Source: Beta vulgaris subsp. vulgaris
Lineage: Eukaryota > Streptophyta > Magnoliopsida > Caryophyllales > Amaranthaceae
NCBI RefSeq assembly: GCF_026745355.1
Contig: NC_079207.1
Location: 12,584,338 to 12,648,337, forward strand
Length of the DNA stretch: 64,000 bases
Direction: 5' to 3'
The position numbers were made by a program, and so were the translations under genes. Every line of letters begins with the position of its first letter. Positions within the stretch are counted from its first letter, which is position 1. Below are positions 22,109 to 32,622 of the stretch, in pieces. Under the pieces are notes generated by a model. The model was not told the DNA's origin, ran no database searches, and saw only the letters and a list, made by a program, of their open reading frames with translations.

Positions 22109-23294
22109 AAAATTCTATATGGTGACCCTCAACTTTTTAAAATTCTATTTGGTAGACATTTTTTATCTTTCCTCTATTTGGTAACCCTCTATTCTATTTT
22201 TTTTGTTTTCTTTGACCTTACTGCATTTTAAAATTATTTTTTAATTAAAAAGTTGATTTTACAATTACAAAAAACTGATTTTAAAATTTTTTTAAAAAAA
22301 CCCAGCCAACCCTGTCCCCCCCAACCTGCCCAACCACCCCCACCCATGAAACCCCCATCCCCGAACCCCCACCTCCGACCACCCCATCTCCGACCCCCAA
22401 AGCCACCACCGAAACCCCCCCAACCCCTTCGAACCCCGACGACCCCACCCTCATCACCACCTTCATCAATCACCATCTACAAATCACTCATCATCATCAA
22501 CACCTTCATCATCAATCATACCTTCAACACCTTCATCATCATCAACGCCTTCATCAATCACGATTTAGGGGGAAAAGATGGTGTGTCGTGTGGTTGAAGT
22601 TGAGTTCGAAATCTGGGATGGGGGTGGTTCGAATTGGTGTGGGGGTGGTTCGATTTGGGGCGGCAAGAGGGTTCGGCTGGGTGGGGGTGGTTCGATTGGG
22701 ATCGGGGTGGTTCGAATTGGTGTGGGGTGGTTCGATTTGGGGCGGCGAGAGGGTTCGATTGAGTGGGGAGGTTCGAATTGGGGTAGAGAGGTAGTTGGAC
22801 ATGCCTGCAAGGGAGTGCGGCAGTGGTTCGAATGGAGGAGGGGGTTTCGGTGGCTGGGTTAGGTGCTACGGGTGGGGGTGGTTGGGCAAGCCCGCAAGGG
22901 AGTGCGGCAGTGGTTCGAATGGAGGAGGGGGTTTCGGTGGCTGGTTAGGTGCTATGGGTGGGGGTGGTTTCGGTAGGCTGGGTGGGTGGTATCGGTGGGA
23001 TAGTGGGTGGTTTCTGGTGGGTGGTTTTCGATGTGGCTGGCAGTGAAGGGGGAAGTGGGTGATGGTGGCTTGGGGAGGAGAAGGGGTGGTAGGATGGGTG
23101 GTTATGGTGGGGGGAGGGTTTGAGTTTTTTTTTCATTTTAAAATTAGTTTTTTGTAATTAAAAAATTAATTTTTATTTAAAAAAGGTCAAAGAAAATACA
23201 AAAAATAAAATAGAGGGTTACCAAATAGAGGAAAGATAAAAATTGTCTACCAAATAGAATTTAAAAAATTTGAGGGTCACCATATAGAATTTTC
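22109..23294. mobile_element. Long-TIR foldback element, Mutator-like
   Basis: The left arm begins AAAATTCTATATGGTGACCC and the right arm is its inverse ending at about 23294. The inverted similarity runs about 150 bp (shared GGTAACCCTCTATT, TCTTTCCTCTATTTGG and GTAGACA words). The core is strongly strand-biased GGTGG/CCACC sequence. No clear target duplication. Confidence 0.65.
22616..22975. repeat. GC-rich minisatellites inside the foldback element
   Basis: Two nested tandem duplications: GGTTCGAATTGG and GGTTCGATTTGG units at 22616-22790, and a repeat of about 90 bp containing AAGGGAGTGCGGCAGTGG at about 22806-22975. Open frames here encode only Gly-rich low-complexity peptides. Confidence 0.8.
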
Positions 23295-23547
23295 CTTTAA
23301 TATATTAGTATAGATTTTAGATCTGCATGAAAAGTTATCACCTCTATCAAGAGATTCTCCCTACTCCCCCATCTCTTGAAATCTTAACATTTTTAACCAT
23401 TAGTATATTCACTTAGCTTTATAAAAGCATGATAAGTTGATATTATTATGACAAAAACAATTAAGAAAGCATATTGAATGATAAATCGACACATAAAATA
23501 TACGTGATTCACTAATAATATGTTAGTTAATTTATAGATAGATAAAT

Positions 23548-25278
23548 CGGTTTTTTCACCAGGTACCCCTGAGGTTTCATGAAATGCACCAGGTACCCTC
23601 GTTGTTTTAAAAATGCATCATATGCCCTTGTGATTTGCATAAAATGCACCAAGTACCTATACTGACTAACAATGTTAAGGTTCCGTTAGCTTTTAGGGTT
23701 AATTAACCCCTCTAACCCTAATTAAATCCTAATTATCCCTAATTAACTAACTAAACCTTAACTTCTAACCCTAACTTCAAATCATAACCTAACCTTAACT
23801 CCCTAACTTCAAACCATACTACCACCACCACCACTCCACTACCTCCCCCCAACCCCACCCCCCGCAGTAGCCCACCCCCACCCCACCCTACCCCCGCAGC
23901 AGCCCACCACCCCACCCCACCCCCGCAGCCCCCTCCCCCGTCGATTTCCCGACCCCACCCTCTACAGCAACCCCCACCTTCGTTCCCCGCCCCTCGCAGC
24001 ATCCCCCACCACCCTCGTCGATTTTCGTCGAATTCCCCCCACCCCCGTCGATCTCCGTCAAATTCTCCCCACCTCCGTTCCCCCACCCCTCGCATCATCC
24101 CCTACCACCATTCCCCCCCTCCCCATCCTCGTCGATTTTCGTCGAATTCCGTCGATCTCCGTCTAATTCCCCCCACCCCCGTCGATTTCAACCAACGACC
24201 CTCAATCACTTTTTCTTTCTCTTCAATTGTTGTGGGTCTGCTAGTGTATTTTTTACGGGGGATGGGGAAGGTGGGGGATACTGCGGGGGGGGGTGGGGGT
24301 GGGGAGGAAGGGGTTGCGGCGGGGGTGGGGGGAAGGGGGACTACTACGAGGGGTGGGGAGGAGGGGGGCTGCTGCGGGGGTGGGGAGGAGGGCGCTGCTG
24401 GGGACTGGGGTGGTGGGGGAGGAGGGGGCTGCTGCTGGTAGAGATGGCAATATCGAGTGGATCACCCGACCATCCGCTCCACCCGGTTTATTAAGTGGGT
24501 GAAAAACCCGGTTTAAACGGATGATATCCGGGTGACGGATAATCGGGTGATGGATGCGGGTCGGGTTCGGGTGATATTTTTTCATCCATCACCCGACCCA
24601 TCATCCGTTTACCACCCGATCCGTCACCCGTTTAAAGTAAAAAATATATAATTTTTTAAATTTTGGGCTTTTTCTTAATATAAGTATATAAATGTTAATA
24701 ATGTGGATTAGGGTTAGTTTGGAGACGATTTTACATAGTAAGTAGAATTCTATAAATGGATTAGTGGTTCTTGTTAGTAATTTTTCTTTCTTCTCCTAAT
24801 ACTATTTGATTTCACCCGTTAACCACCCGATCCATCCGTTTAACCCGGTTACAAATGGATGGACGGGTTCGGGTGGAGATGGATGCGGGTGATGGATGGA
24901 TCGGGTGAAGTGGGTGGATGCGGGTGATGCTCCACCCTCCCCGAACCCGATCCATTTACATCTCTAGCTGTCGGGGGTAGGGCCAGAGGGGTTGGCTGCT
25001 GGGGTGGGGGAGGAGGGCTAGGTGATGGGGTGGTAGGGGAGGGTTAGGGGGTTAATATTAGGGTCATTGTTTAGGGTTAGAGTTCAGGGTTAAGGTTTAG
25101 GATTAGGTGTTAATAATGGCAAAATGGTAAATAAAGTTAACGGGAACTTAACACCGTTAGTCAGTAAGGGTACTTGGTGCATTTTATGCAAATCACAATG
25201 GCATCTGGTGCATTTTTAAAACAACGAGGGTACCTGATGCATTTCGTGAAACCTCTGGGGTACCTGGTGAAAAAACCG
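23548..25278. mobile_element. Mutator-like element with 9-bp duplication
   Basis: It starts CGGTTTTTTCACCAGG and ends CCTGGTGAAAAAACCG. Inverted arms of about 140 bp and an exact 9-bp duplication TAGATAAAT (23539-23547 and 25279-25287) fit a non-autonomous MULE. Both arms contain telomere-like CCCTAA words facing inward, then C-rich and G-rich blocks. An Ac/Ds-like element is nested at 24439-24966. No transposase is seen. Confidence 0.85.
24439..24966. mobile_element. Ac/Ds-like hAT element, ACCCG-rich, nested
   Basis: Ends TAGAGATGGCAA and TTTACATCTCTA. Flanks GCTGCTGG and GCTGTCGG match at 6 of 8. Both ends are dense in CACCCG, CGGGTG and GATCC words, with a few AAACGG-like words, the hexamer bound by maize Ac transposase. 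Inserted into the MULE-like element. Confidence 0.75.
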
Positions 25279-25700
25279 TAGATAAATATTGCGTATCTTA
25301 TTTTTTGAAAAAAATATACAAAATTCTAAATAGAGAAGGAAATTCTTCATAATGAAGTCTTTGTAGCTTTCATAATATATATCAGAATGTCTCAAAATAA
25401 AGCCCAAAACCTAATAACCGAACAAGTTTACAAACTGTAAGTTTAGGCATTGCTCCATCTGCCACCGTACCAATGGATATCCTCGCCGCAAACCCCCTAA
25501 TCAGGGACGCATCAACAACCCTTAGACCCCATAATTATTGACCGGGCAACGAGACTCCATGTTGGGTCGTTTGGAGCGCCAATAATTTAAGTCATCTCGA
25601 CAAATATATGGAATATATACATTATTAATTGAAATATATCTAGAATCACCCTATATATATCTTGTTCTTATATACTACTCTAAATCATCAGATGATGAAT

Positions 25701-25855
25701 TGGTGATAGCTTAGTGGTGTTGGCATCACCTCTGATGCAGAGGTCCCGAGACCAAGTCTTACTCCTTGCAAGATGGATCCCTAAATTTTCCCTGCACTTG
25801 CAAGGGACTACAACTTACCTAATCCCTAGATACGATCAAAGTTCTTTTTATAAAG
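25701..25855 (+). repeat. tRNA-derived SINE
   Basis: TAGCTTAGTGGT at 25707 is a near-consensus A box and AGGTCCCGAGACC at 25740-25752 a B-box-like element at tRNA spacing. The body continues through CTTGCAAG words to a short T-run. The length suits a plant SINE. Confidence 0.55.
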
Positions 25856-25993
25856 TAAACCACATGAATTAATTAATGGAATGGAGTATATGAGTACTTT
25901 CTATACTATATTACGATGTAGTAAGTGTGACACTTGCCTTTTGATAGTTAAATCATATAAAGTTTAATGGCATTGATAAATTGAAAAAAAATA

Positions 25994-26252
25994 CTTCCTC
26001 TGTTTCTAAATAAGTGCAACATTTGCATAGTGTTTACTATTCACAGTTTAAACTTTAATTAGCTTTGGTGATTTACATTTTAGGAAAAACATAGTCATGT
26101 GGGATCTTGTTAGATTTGTCTGAATGTGAATTTTTTTGATATCAACTAATTATAATTTTTACTTATTGATAATTGAAGATATTAATAGTTAAAATAATGC
26201 ATTGACAAACGTGAAAACAAGAAATGTTGCACTTATTTAGAAACGGAGGAAG
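25994..26252. mobile_element. Stowaway-like MITE
   Basis: Ends CTTCCTCTGTTTCTAAATAA and TTATTTAGAAACGGAGGAAG are inverted, TA on both sides, 259 bp. It shares GCAACATTTGCATAGT and AAATGTTGCA words with the element at 57296-57562, so both are one subfamily. Confidence 0.85.
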
Positions 26253-26371
26253 TATATAATCATCTGCAATTTTGTTACGTTAGATTAGTTTGAATATGTA
26301 AATTCTTCAAAAAATAGATAAGTTTTGGACGTTTGGCTCAGTATTGACAGTTAATTATCTGAATTTTCTAA

Positions 26372-26525
26372 GGTTCTGTTTTTTTGGACTTATTTTCAGT
26401 TTAGTTAATTTAGTTTAGTTCAATTTTATTAAGTCCAGTTCAATTCAGTTGGGCTCAGCTCTAGTAAGTTCAATTTAGTTCAGCTTCAATAAATTTTGTT
26501 CAGTTGAGTCCAAATAAACGGGACC
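26372..26525. mobile_element. Tourist-like MITE (PIF/Harbinger type)
   Basis: Inverted ends GGTTCTGTTTTTTTGGACT and AGTCCAAATAAACGGGACC flanked by TAA on both sides. The interior is TTAGTTCAG-type repeats, as in 8305-8433. Confidence 0.85.
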
Positions 26526-26528
26526 TAA

Positions 26529-27507
26529 GACTTTTTAGTTCTTTTGAATACATTTTTAATTTTCTTTATTTTAATTCAATTAATTATCCCTCACAGTGAA
26601 CTAAATTCAGTTGGTTAAGTTCATCCTACAAGAACATCACCATAAATCTTTAGGCAAATCAGCATCAAAATAATGGTATAGATAAAGTAAATAAAAGCAC
26701 AAAAAAGGGGTTAAAACTAATCTAATTAACAGATTTAACACTCCCTCAATCATGACAGAGGTGAAGACTGTTATTCCTTGGAGTTTTCCTGGTATATTGA
26801 CGCACTGATCATTGATGAGATTCTTTTGTTCATAATTTTCTCTCCTTTAATTGATGAGATTCTTTTGTGCATCATTTTAACTCCTTTAGCTGTTAAACTA
26901 AATGCAAGGGGAGCCTTTGACATATTTTAGTGAGGAAGTATTCTACCATATTCGATAGGGGATAACTTGTCCCATATTATAACATTTTTGTAATTTCACT
27001 AACTCGATACAATGTAACATTTACTTGATATGATTAGATGTAACCAACTAAGTGATATGATAAGATAGTGTTAAGATATGATATACTAGTCATTTAATAC
27101 ATTAACAAGATTTCAACTAACAATCTACAAATAAAAATATATGAAATTTTTCTTTTTAAATTTATAATTTTTTAATATAACTTTTTGTCATAAAAATTAC
27201 TTAAATGCCATGATATTGAAGCATATCGGATATAAGAATATCATTGCTATATTTTACCCTACTTTTGCCAAAAGAAAATTTCACCCGGCACTCTACTATG
27301 ATGCCCCACTTTATTTATTGTACCTAAGTCCTAATCAACTACTTCTTCTACTTAGCCTCCATCACTTCCTTTCACCTTTCTTTATGAAAGCTACGCCTTT
27401 TCTTTGTCACTTCAATCCTTAATTTCCTTGTATTTCCTTTACAGATCAAACTGGTCACTCATCTCTTCTAATTTATGTGTACAAGTGTAACTATCTTTAG
27501 TTGAAAT
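26529..27507. other. Spacer without a recognised gene
   Basis: AT-rich, with a local repeat of TTGATGAGATTCTTTTG at 26812 and 26858. Nothing else was recognised. Confidence 0.5.
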
Positions 27508-28895
27508 TTGTTCAATCAAGAATATGATTGTCTTTAGTTATTTTTTTCTTTTTTTTGAAAGAGACAACTGTATTTAGTTTAATACAAATTATTATTAAAA
27601 TAGGCGGTTTAATTTTAGCATAAAATTAGACAAATTCAATCTTATATTCTCTTAAGTCTATTCACTATCCCTAAACTCGCACCAACTTAATCGTCCCTTC
27701 TCTTCTCCACCCCTTTGTTTCCCTTTAATTCTCGAATTTCGATAGACAATTTTTTAAAAATTATCCGACTGTATAACTAAATGGATTAAACTAGTCAGTA
27801 AATAGATTAAAAAATGTGATTACATAATGAATTAAACTAATCACTAAATAGACTAAACTAGTTACTTTTTCTAGAAAGGTGGTTCATTCTCTTCTTAATA
27901 TTGGGCTTGGGTCATACCTAATTTTAAATTAAAAGTAGGCAATCTATAATAAAACCGACTGTTTGTTCAATCAAGAATATGATTGTCTTTAGTTATTTTT
28001 TTCTTTTTTTTTTGAAAGAGACAACTGTATTTAGTTTAATACAAATTATTATTAAAATAGGCGATTTAATTTTAGCATAAAATTAGACAAATTCAATCTT
28101 ATATTCTCTTAAGTCTATTAACTATCCCTAAACTCGCACCAACTTAATCGTCCCTTCTCTTCTCCACCCCTTTGTTTCCCTTTAATTCTCGAATTTCGAT
28201 AGACAATTTTTTAAAAATTATCCGACTGTATAACTAAATGGATTAAACTAGTCAGTAAATAGATTAAAAAATGTGATTACATAATGAATTAAACTAATCA
28301 CTAAATAGACTAAACTAGTTACTTTTTCTAGAAAGGTGGTTCATTCTCTTCTTAATATTGGGCTTGGGTCATACCTAATTTTAAATTAAAAGTAGGCAAT
28401 CTATAATAAAACCGACTGTTTGTTCAATCAAGAATATAATTGTCTTTAGTTATTTTTTTCTTTTTTTTTGAAAGAGACAATTGTATTTAGTTTAATACAA
28501 ATTATTATTAAAATAGGCGGTTTAATTTTAGCATAAAATTAGACAAATTCAATCTTATATTCTCTTAAGTCTATTCACTATCCCTAAACTCGCACCAACT
28601 TAATCGTCCCTTCTCTTCTCCACCCCTTTGTTTCCCTTTAATTCTCGAATTTCGATAGACAATTTTTAAAAAATTATCCGACTGTATAACTAAATAGATT
28701 AAACTAGTCATTAAATGGATTAAACTAGTCAGTAAATAGATTAAAAAATGTGATTACATAATGAATTAAACTAATCACTAAATAGACTAAACTAGTTACT
28801 TTTTCTAGAAAGGTGGTTCATTCTCTTCTTAATATTGGGCTTGGGTCATACCTAATTTTAAATTAAAAGTAGGCAATCTATAATAAAACCGACTG
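27508..28895. repeat. Three tandem copies of a 455-bp unit
   Basis: Copies start near 27508, 27963 and 28420 and are almost identical, including the words TTCAATCAAGAATAT and GGGCTTGGGTCATACC. Copy 3 has an extra small internal duplication of an ACTAAATRGATTAAACTAGT word. No open frame or terminal repeats. Confidence 0.92.
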
Positions 28896-29125
28896 TTAGT
28901 TTAATGTGTATGGAATAGTCTTTAGAGTTCTTGAGTTATAATACAAAGAGTAAATTCTATTTTTTTTATTGAAAGAGCGTTAAAAAGTGAATATTGAACA
29001 GTAATGTTACCCGTTTTCTTTTGATGTTTCTACTTTTACCTTTTTTGTGTTTTAAAAAAATATTCAATTAAATTATAAAAAAGGAATAGATAAAGTATCA
29101 TAAAAAAATAGATATTAAAGAATAA

Positions 29126-29127
<2 letters not shown>

Positions 29128-29189
<62 letters not shown>
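29128..29189. repeat. AT dinucleotide microsatellite
   Basis: About 30 uninterrupted AT units, a likely length-variable locus. Confidence 0.95.
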
Positions 29190-29190
<1 letters not shown>

Positions 29191-29289
29191 CTATAGTTAT
29201 ATCTTACTATATTAGTTATTTGGGTTTTTTAAATAAATATTTCATTAATTGGAGTTCAACCGATATTTACAATAGCTGAACTTCTATAC

Positions 29290-29925
29290 ATTGTCCCACT
29301 ATTACTTAAAATAGCCCCAAAAAATTTGAAATTACATTTATAACCTTTCTCTTTTTTATTCTTAAATCACCACCACCACCACTCACCTCCTGCTGGCTGT
29401 CACCACCACTCACCTCCTGTTGGCTGCCACCACCACCCACCCACCTCACTCCACCACCCTCAACTCCATTGAAATTACCCATCTCTCTCCTTCTTCAACA
29501 CCATATGCGTACCACCACCCACCCACCTCACTCCACCACCCTCACCTCCACTTCCTTCGTCGCACACAACCACCACCACCACCACCCTCATCTCCACTTC
29601 CTTTGTCGCACACAACCACCACAACCTTCGTGTCACCACTGCAGACCTCCACGCAAAACCTTATGGAATTTCTTTAAAACAACGAACGTCCTGGCCGGAC
29701 GTTCGCTGTTTTAAAAAAATTTTGTCGCTCGTGGTTTTATGTGTGGTGGAGTGAGGTGGAGGGAGGTAGGTGATGGTGGTGGGGATGGTGGGTGGTGTGG
29801 GAAAGAGGAGAAGGTGAAAGGGCAGTGGAGAGGTTGGGGGTGGTGGAAAAGAAGAAAGGGTAAAATGGTTTATAAAAATAAATTTGGGGCGATTTTAAGT
29901 AATTTCAGGGTGATGTTTAACAATC
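29290..29925. mobile_element. Foldback element with central hairpin
   Basis: The outer ends ATTGTCCCACTATTACTTAA and the inverse of TTAAGTAATTTCAGGGTG with TTAACAAT are related inverted repeats. CCACCAC and GGTGGTG blocks oppose each other. A 17-bp-arm palindrome sits at the centre (29675-29691 and 29697-29713, one mismatch, loop TGGCC). Open frames are low complexity. Confidence 0.6.
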
Positions 29926-31311
29926 CCCCTATAATAGGATTAAAAAAAAAAAGATACAATCAAATTAAATAAGATCAAAGCAATTTGTTTTTGGAGAAAC
30001 TATAATGAACTTATTATTCAAGCAATACATCGTAACTCTCTTGAATTTGTTGAATCAAGCAACTATTAATAAAAAAGTTTATTGTTTTGACATATTTCAG
30101 AAAAAAAAAACATTATTAATTAAGCTATGTTGACATTATCTGAGTTTCTAATAATGTTGATGATAAGTAAGTATTGATAAACAAAATTGAAGCACAACCT
30201 TAATATTTGTGTGATATTGATAGCCATCCAAAAATGATTAGGTAGCAGCTAATAGAGCTGTCAGCTATGTCCTAGGTGGATGGATTGAGATCTGTTCCGA
30301 AAAACGATGCTCTTCATGATTGGTTGAAGATATTAGATAGGGCTTGCGCTTGCCTATCAGTAGACTGTATAAACTATAGAGTGGCCTCCAACATAATAAT
30401 GGATTAATGGCTCTCGTTTTTATCATATGCCATTAATAGATAGGTTTTCTTTTTTCCTTACTCAATCTCTATTACATGAGGGAAGGAGAAGCAACGGTGT
30501 CCTCTTTTGAACTGACTATTTTGCCCCACTTCCCTTTCTAAATTACAAAAGAAATCTCAATACCAAAGTGGGGTCAAACAAAGCCATCAGATTTTAATTT
30601 TCAAAAATCACTCAAAAATCACTTATATGAGGAAACTTTACAAATCACTCATAGAATTGAGAAAATCACGTTGTAAAAATCACGCAAACCACTCAAATGA
30701 TCAGGAAACTTTACAAAAAATAAAAATTAACTTACAAATTAAAACTAATATACTAGGACGTCAATACATACAAAAACATTCACAAAATTCACTTATAAAT
30801 CATTGTTCTTAATAACCATTCACAATTACATACTCACAAAAATTACCTATAAACACAAATTTGAGAAAAACATAAGATTTTGACAGTGATATCACACATT
30901 CGTCCATCGACGATTTGCGAACTTTCAAATAGGTACATAATTCTTTTAATCTTCAAAGTTATTTCACATTAGTCAACTGTTATGTAGTTGAAAAAATGGA
31001 GATAATAGCAATTAGTTGAAAAGGGATTTTATATAATTAGACTTAAATTTGATTCATTTTCATATAAAATCAGAAGATGTGTATAAAATTTGATTCATTT
31101 ATGACACTGATGAAAAAGTTACAAATTTAGTTCTTTTTTTTAAATTCCAAAATAAAATTTTTGCCCAAAACTTTTGCAGAATATCCATGTTTAGAAATAA
31201 ATTTTGAAAAACAAAACAATATCAAACCTTTTTGCGAACAACTTTTGCAAAAATCCATCTTTAGAAAAAAAAAATTACATTAATTTGCAAAAACCATTTC
31301 ATGCAAAATCA

Positions 31312-32180
31312 GATTGTGTATGAAAAATTTAAAATTTCATTTCACCTATAATTGAAACTCAAAGTGTTCAAATTTAGAAAAGGAGAAAAATTAAAAATGA
31401 CCATTTCATGCGAAATCAGATTGTGTTAGAGATGGCCAACAGTGCGGGCCAATCCAGCCCATCCAACCCAGCCCACCTCGTGGACCGTGTGGGTCGGGCT
31501 CGCAAAAAGTCCGGTATAACCCAGCTCGAACCGTGAAATTGGTGGGTGGGTCGTGGGCCAGATTTCTTGAGCCCAGCCCACTAAAGCCCGCTACTAAAAC
31601 CGCCCAGCCCGGACCACAAAACCGGTCCAGCCCAACCCATGAACAGGACCAGCCCAGTCCAAGTTATTATTGAACCAAATTGTGTATATTTTAATCAAAT
31701 TGCATATATTATAATTCAATAAAAAATTTAATTAATGAAATTAATCATTATTTTTAATAATTGTATATATTTTTATTCAATTTAAAGATTTTATATAACA
31801 ATAATGAATAATTTCAATGATTAAGTAATTTTGAAAAAAAAAATCATGTCGGCCAACCAGCCCGGTCCAGCCCACTAGACCCACGAACCGCCAGAACTGC
31901 TTTCCGAACCGTGAAAATCGGTAACAGACCGGTGTGGGCCAAGATTTTTCAGCCCGCGGACCAGCCCACCCAACCCATGAATTTTACGGTCTGGTCCTGG
32001 GTCATGAAATTTCAACCCAGCCCGCTATGGCCCACGGTCCGGCCCGCCCAGCCCGCACCAGTGGCCATCACTAGATTGTGTATGAAAATTTTAAAATTCC
32101 TTTCAAATATAATTGAAACTCAAAGTGTGAACATTTAGAAAAGGAGAAAAAATTAAAATGAGGAAAATTCTTAAATATCA
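31312..32180. repeat. 107-bp tandem duplication split by a transposon
   Basis: The segment beginning GATTGTGTATGAAAA at 31312 recurs at 31419/32074 with AATTGAAACTCAAAGTGT and AGAAAAGGAGAAAAA words in the same order. The second copy is interrupted at its start by the element at 31427-32073. Confidence 0.75.
31427..32073. mobile_element. Ac/Ds-like hAT element, CAGCCC/GGCCC-rich
   Basis: Ends TAGAGATGGCCAACAGTGCG and GCACCAGTGGCCATCACTA, with a perfect 8-bp duplication GATTGTGT (31419-31426 and 32074-32081). Both ends are dense in CAGCCC, CCCAGC and GGTCC words and the centre is AT-rich. 647 bp, no transposase. Confidence 0.88.
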
Positions 32181-32369
32181 ATTTGTGAAATCAGAATTTA
32201 GAAGTTAGACAAGTTAAAAAAACTGAAATTGTATTATACTTTTCGGTTACAATTTTGGGGTCATAGAGAAATTACTGAAATCCATATCAAAAACTATTAT
32301 AAATTACAAAAATGAATAAAACCAAAAAAAAAAAGAACATGATGATATTTAGTAAAGAACATCATACTG

Positions 32370-32622
32370 ATTATAAAAGAACATGCGCATATAAGACTTG
32401 AGAAACAAAAAACTATTCAAAATCACAAAAATGAATAACAACATAAAAAGAACATGGAAAAATCTTATTCACAAAATGGAGGTGAACTTAAATACTATAT
32501 ATCTAAATTTATAAAAGAACATGCGCATATAAGATTTTAATTGGTGAGCTTTTTCAGTTTGTTTACTACTTAGTATTAGGCCTAAAAATATCATCGCACG
32601 CATCGCGTGCACAAAAGGCTAG
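32370..32622 (+). mobile_element. Helitron 3' terminus
   Basis: A GCACGC-ATC-GCGTGC hairpin (32596-32610) is followed by ACAAAAGG and CTAG (32619-32622) before T, the classic Helitron 3' end. Subterminal words TAAAAGAACATGCGCATATAAG repeat at about 32373 and 32512. The 5' end was not found. Confidence 0.75.

Noticed and set aside
22253..22597. Proline-rich open frame of 114 codons
   Set aside because: C-rich low-complexity core of a foldback element; frames are open on both strands because stops are rare in such sequence.
23751..24585. Glycine- and proline-rich frames on both strands
   Set aside because: They lie in the C-rich and G-rich blocks of the Mutator-like element and run into a nested hAT; composition artefact.
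25701..25775. Functional tRNA gene
   Set aside because: Pol III boxes are present but acceptor and anticodon stems do not pair; read as a SINE.
27508..28895. Full LTR retrotransposon
   Set aside because: Three direct copies in tandem without internal domains, TG/CA ends or target duplication.
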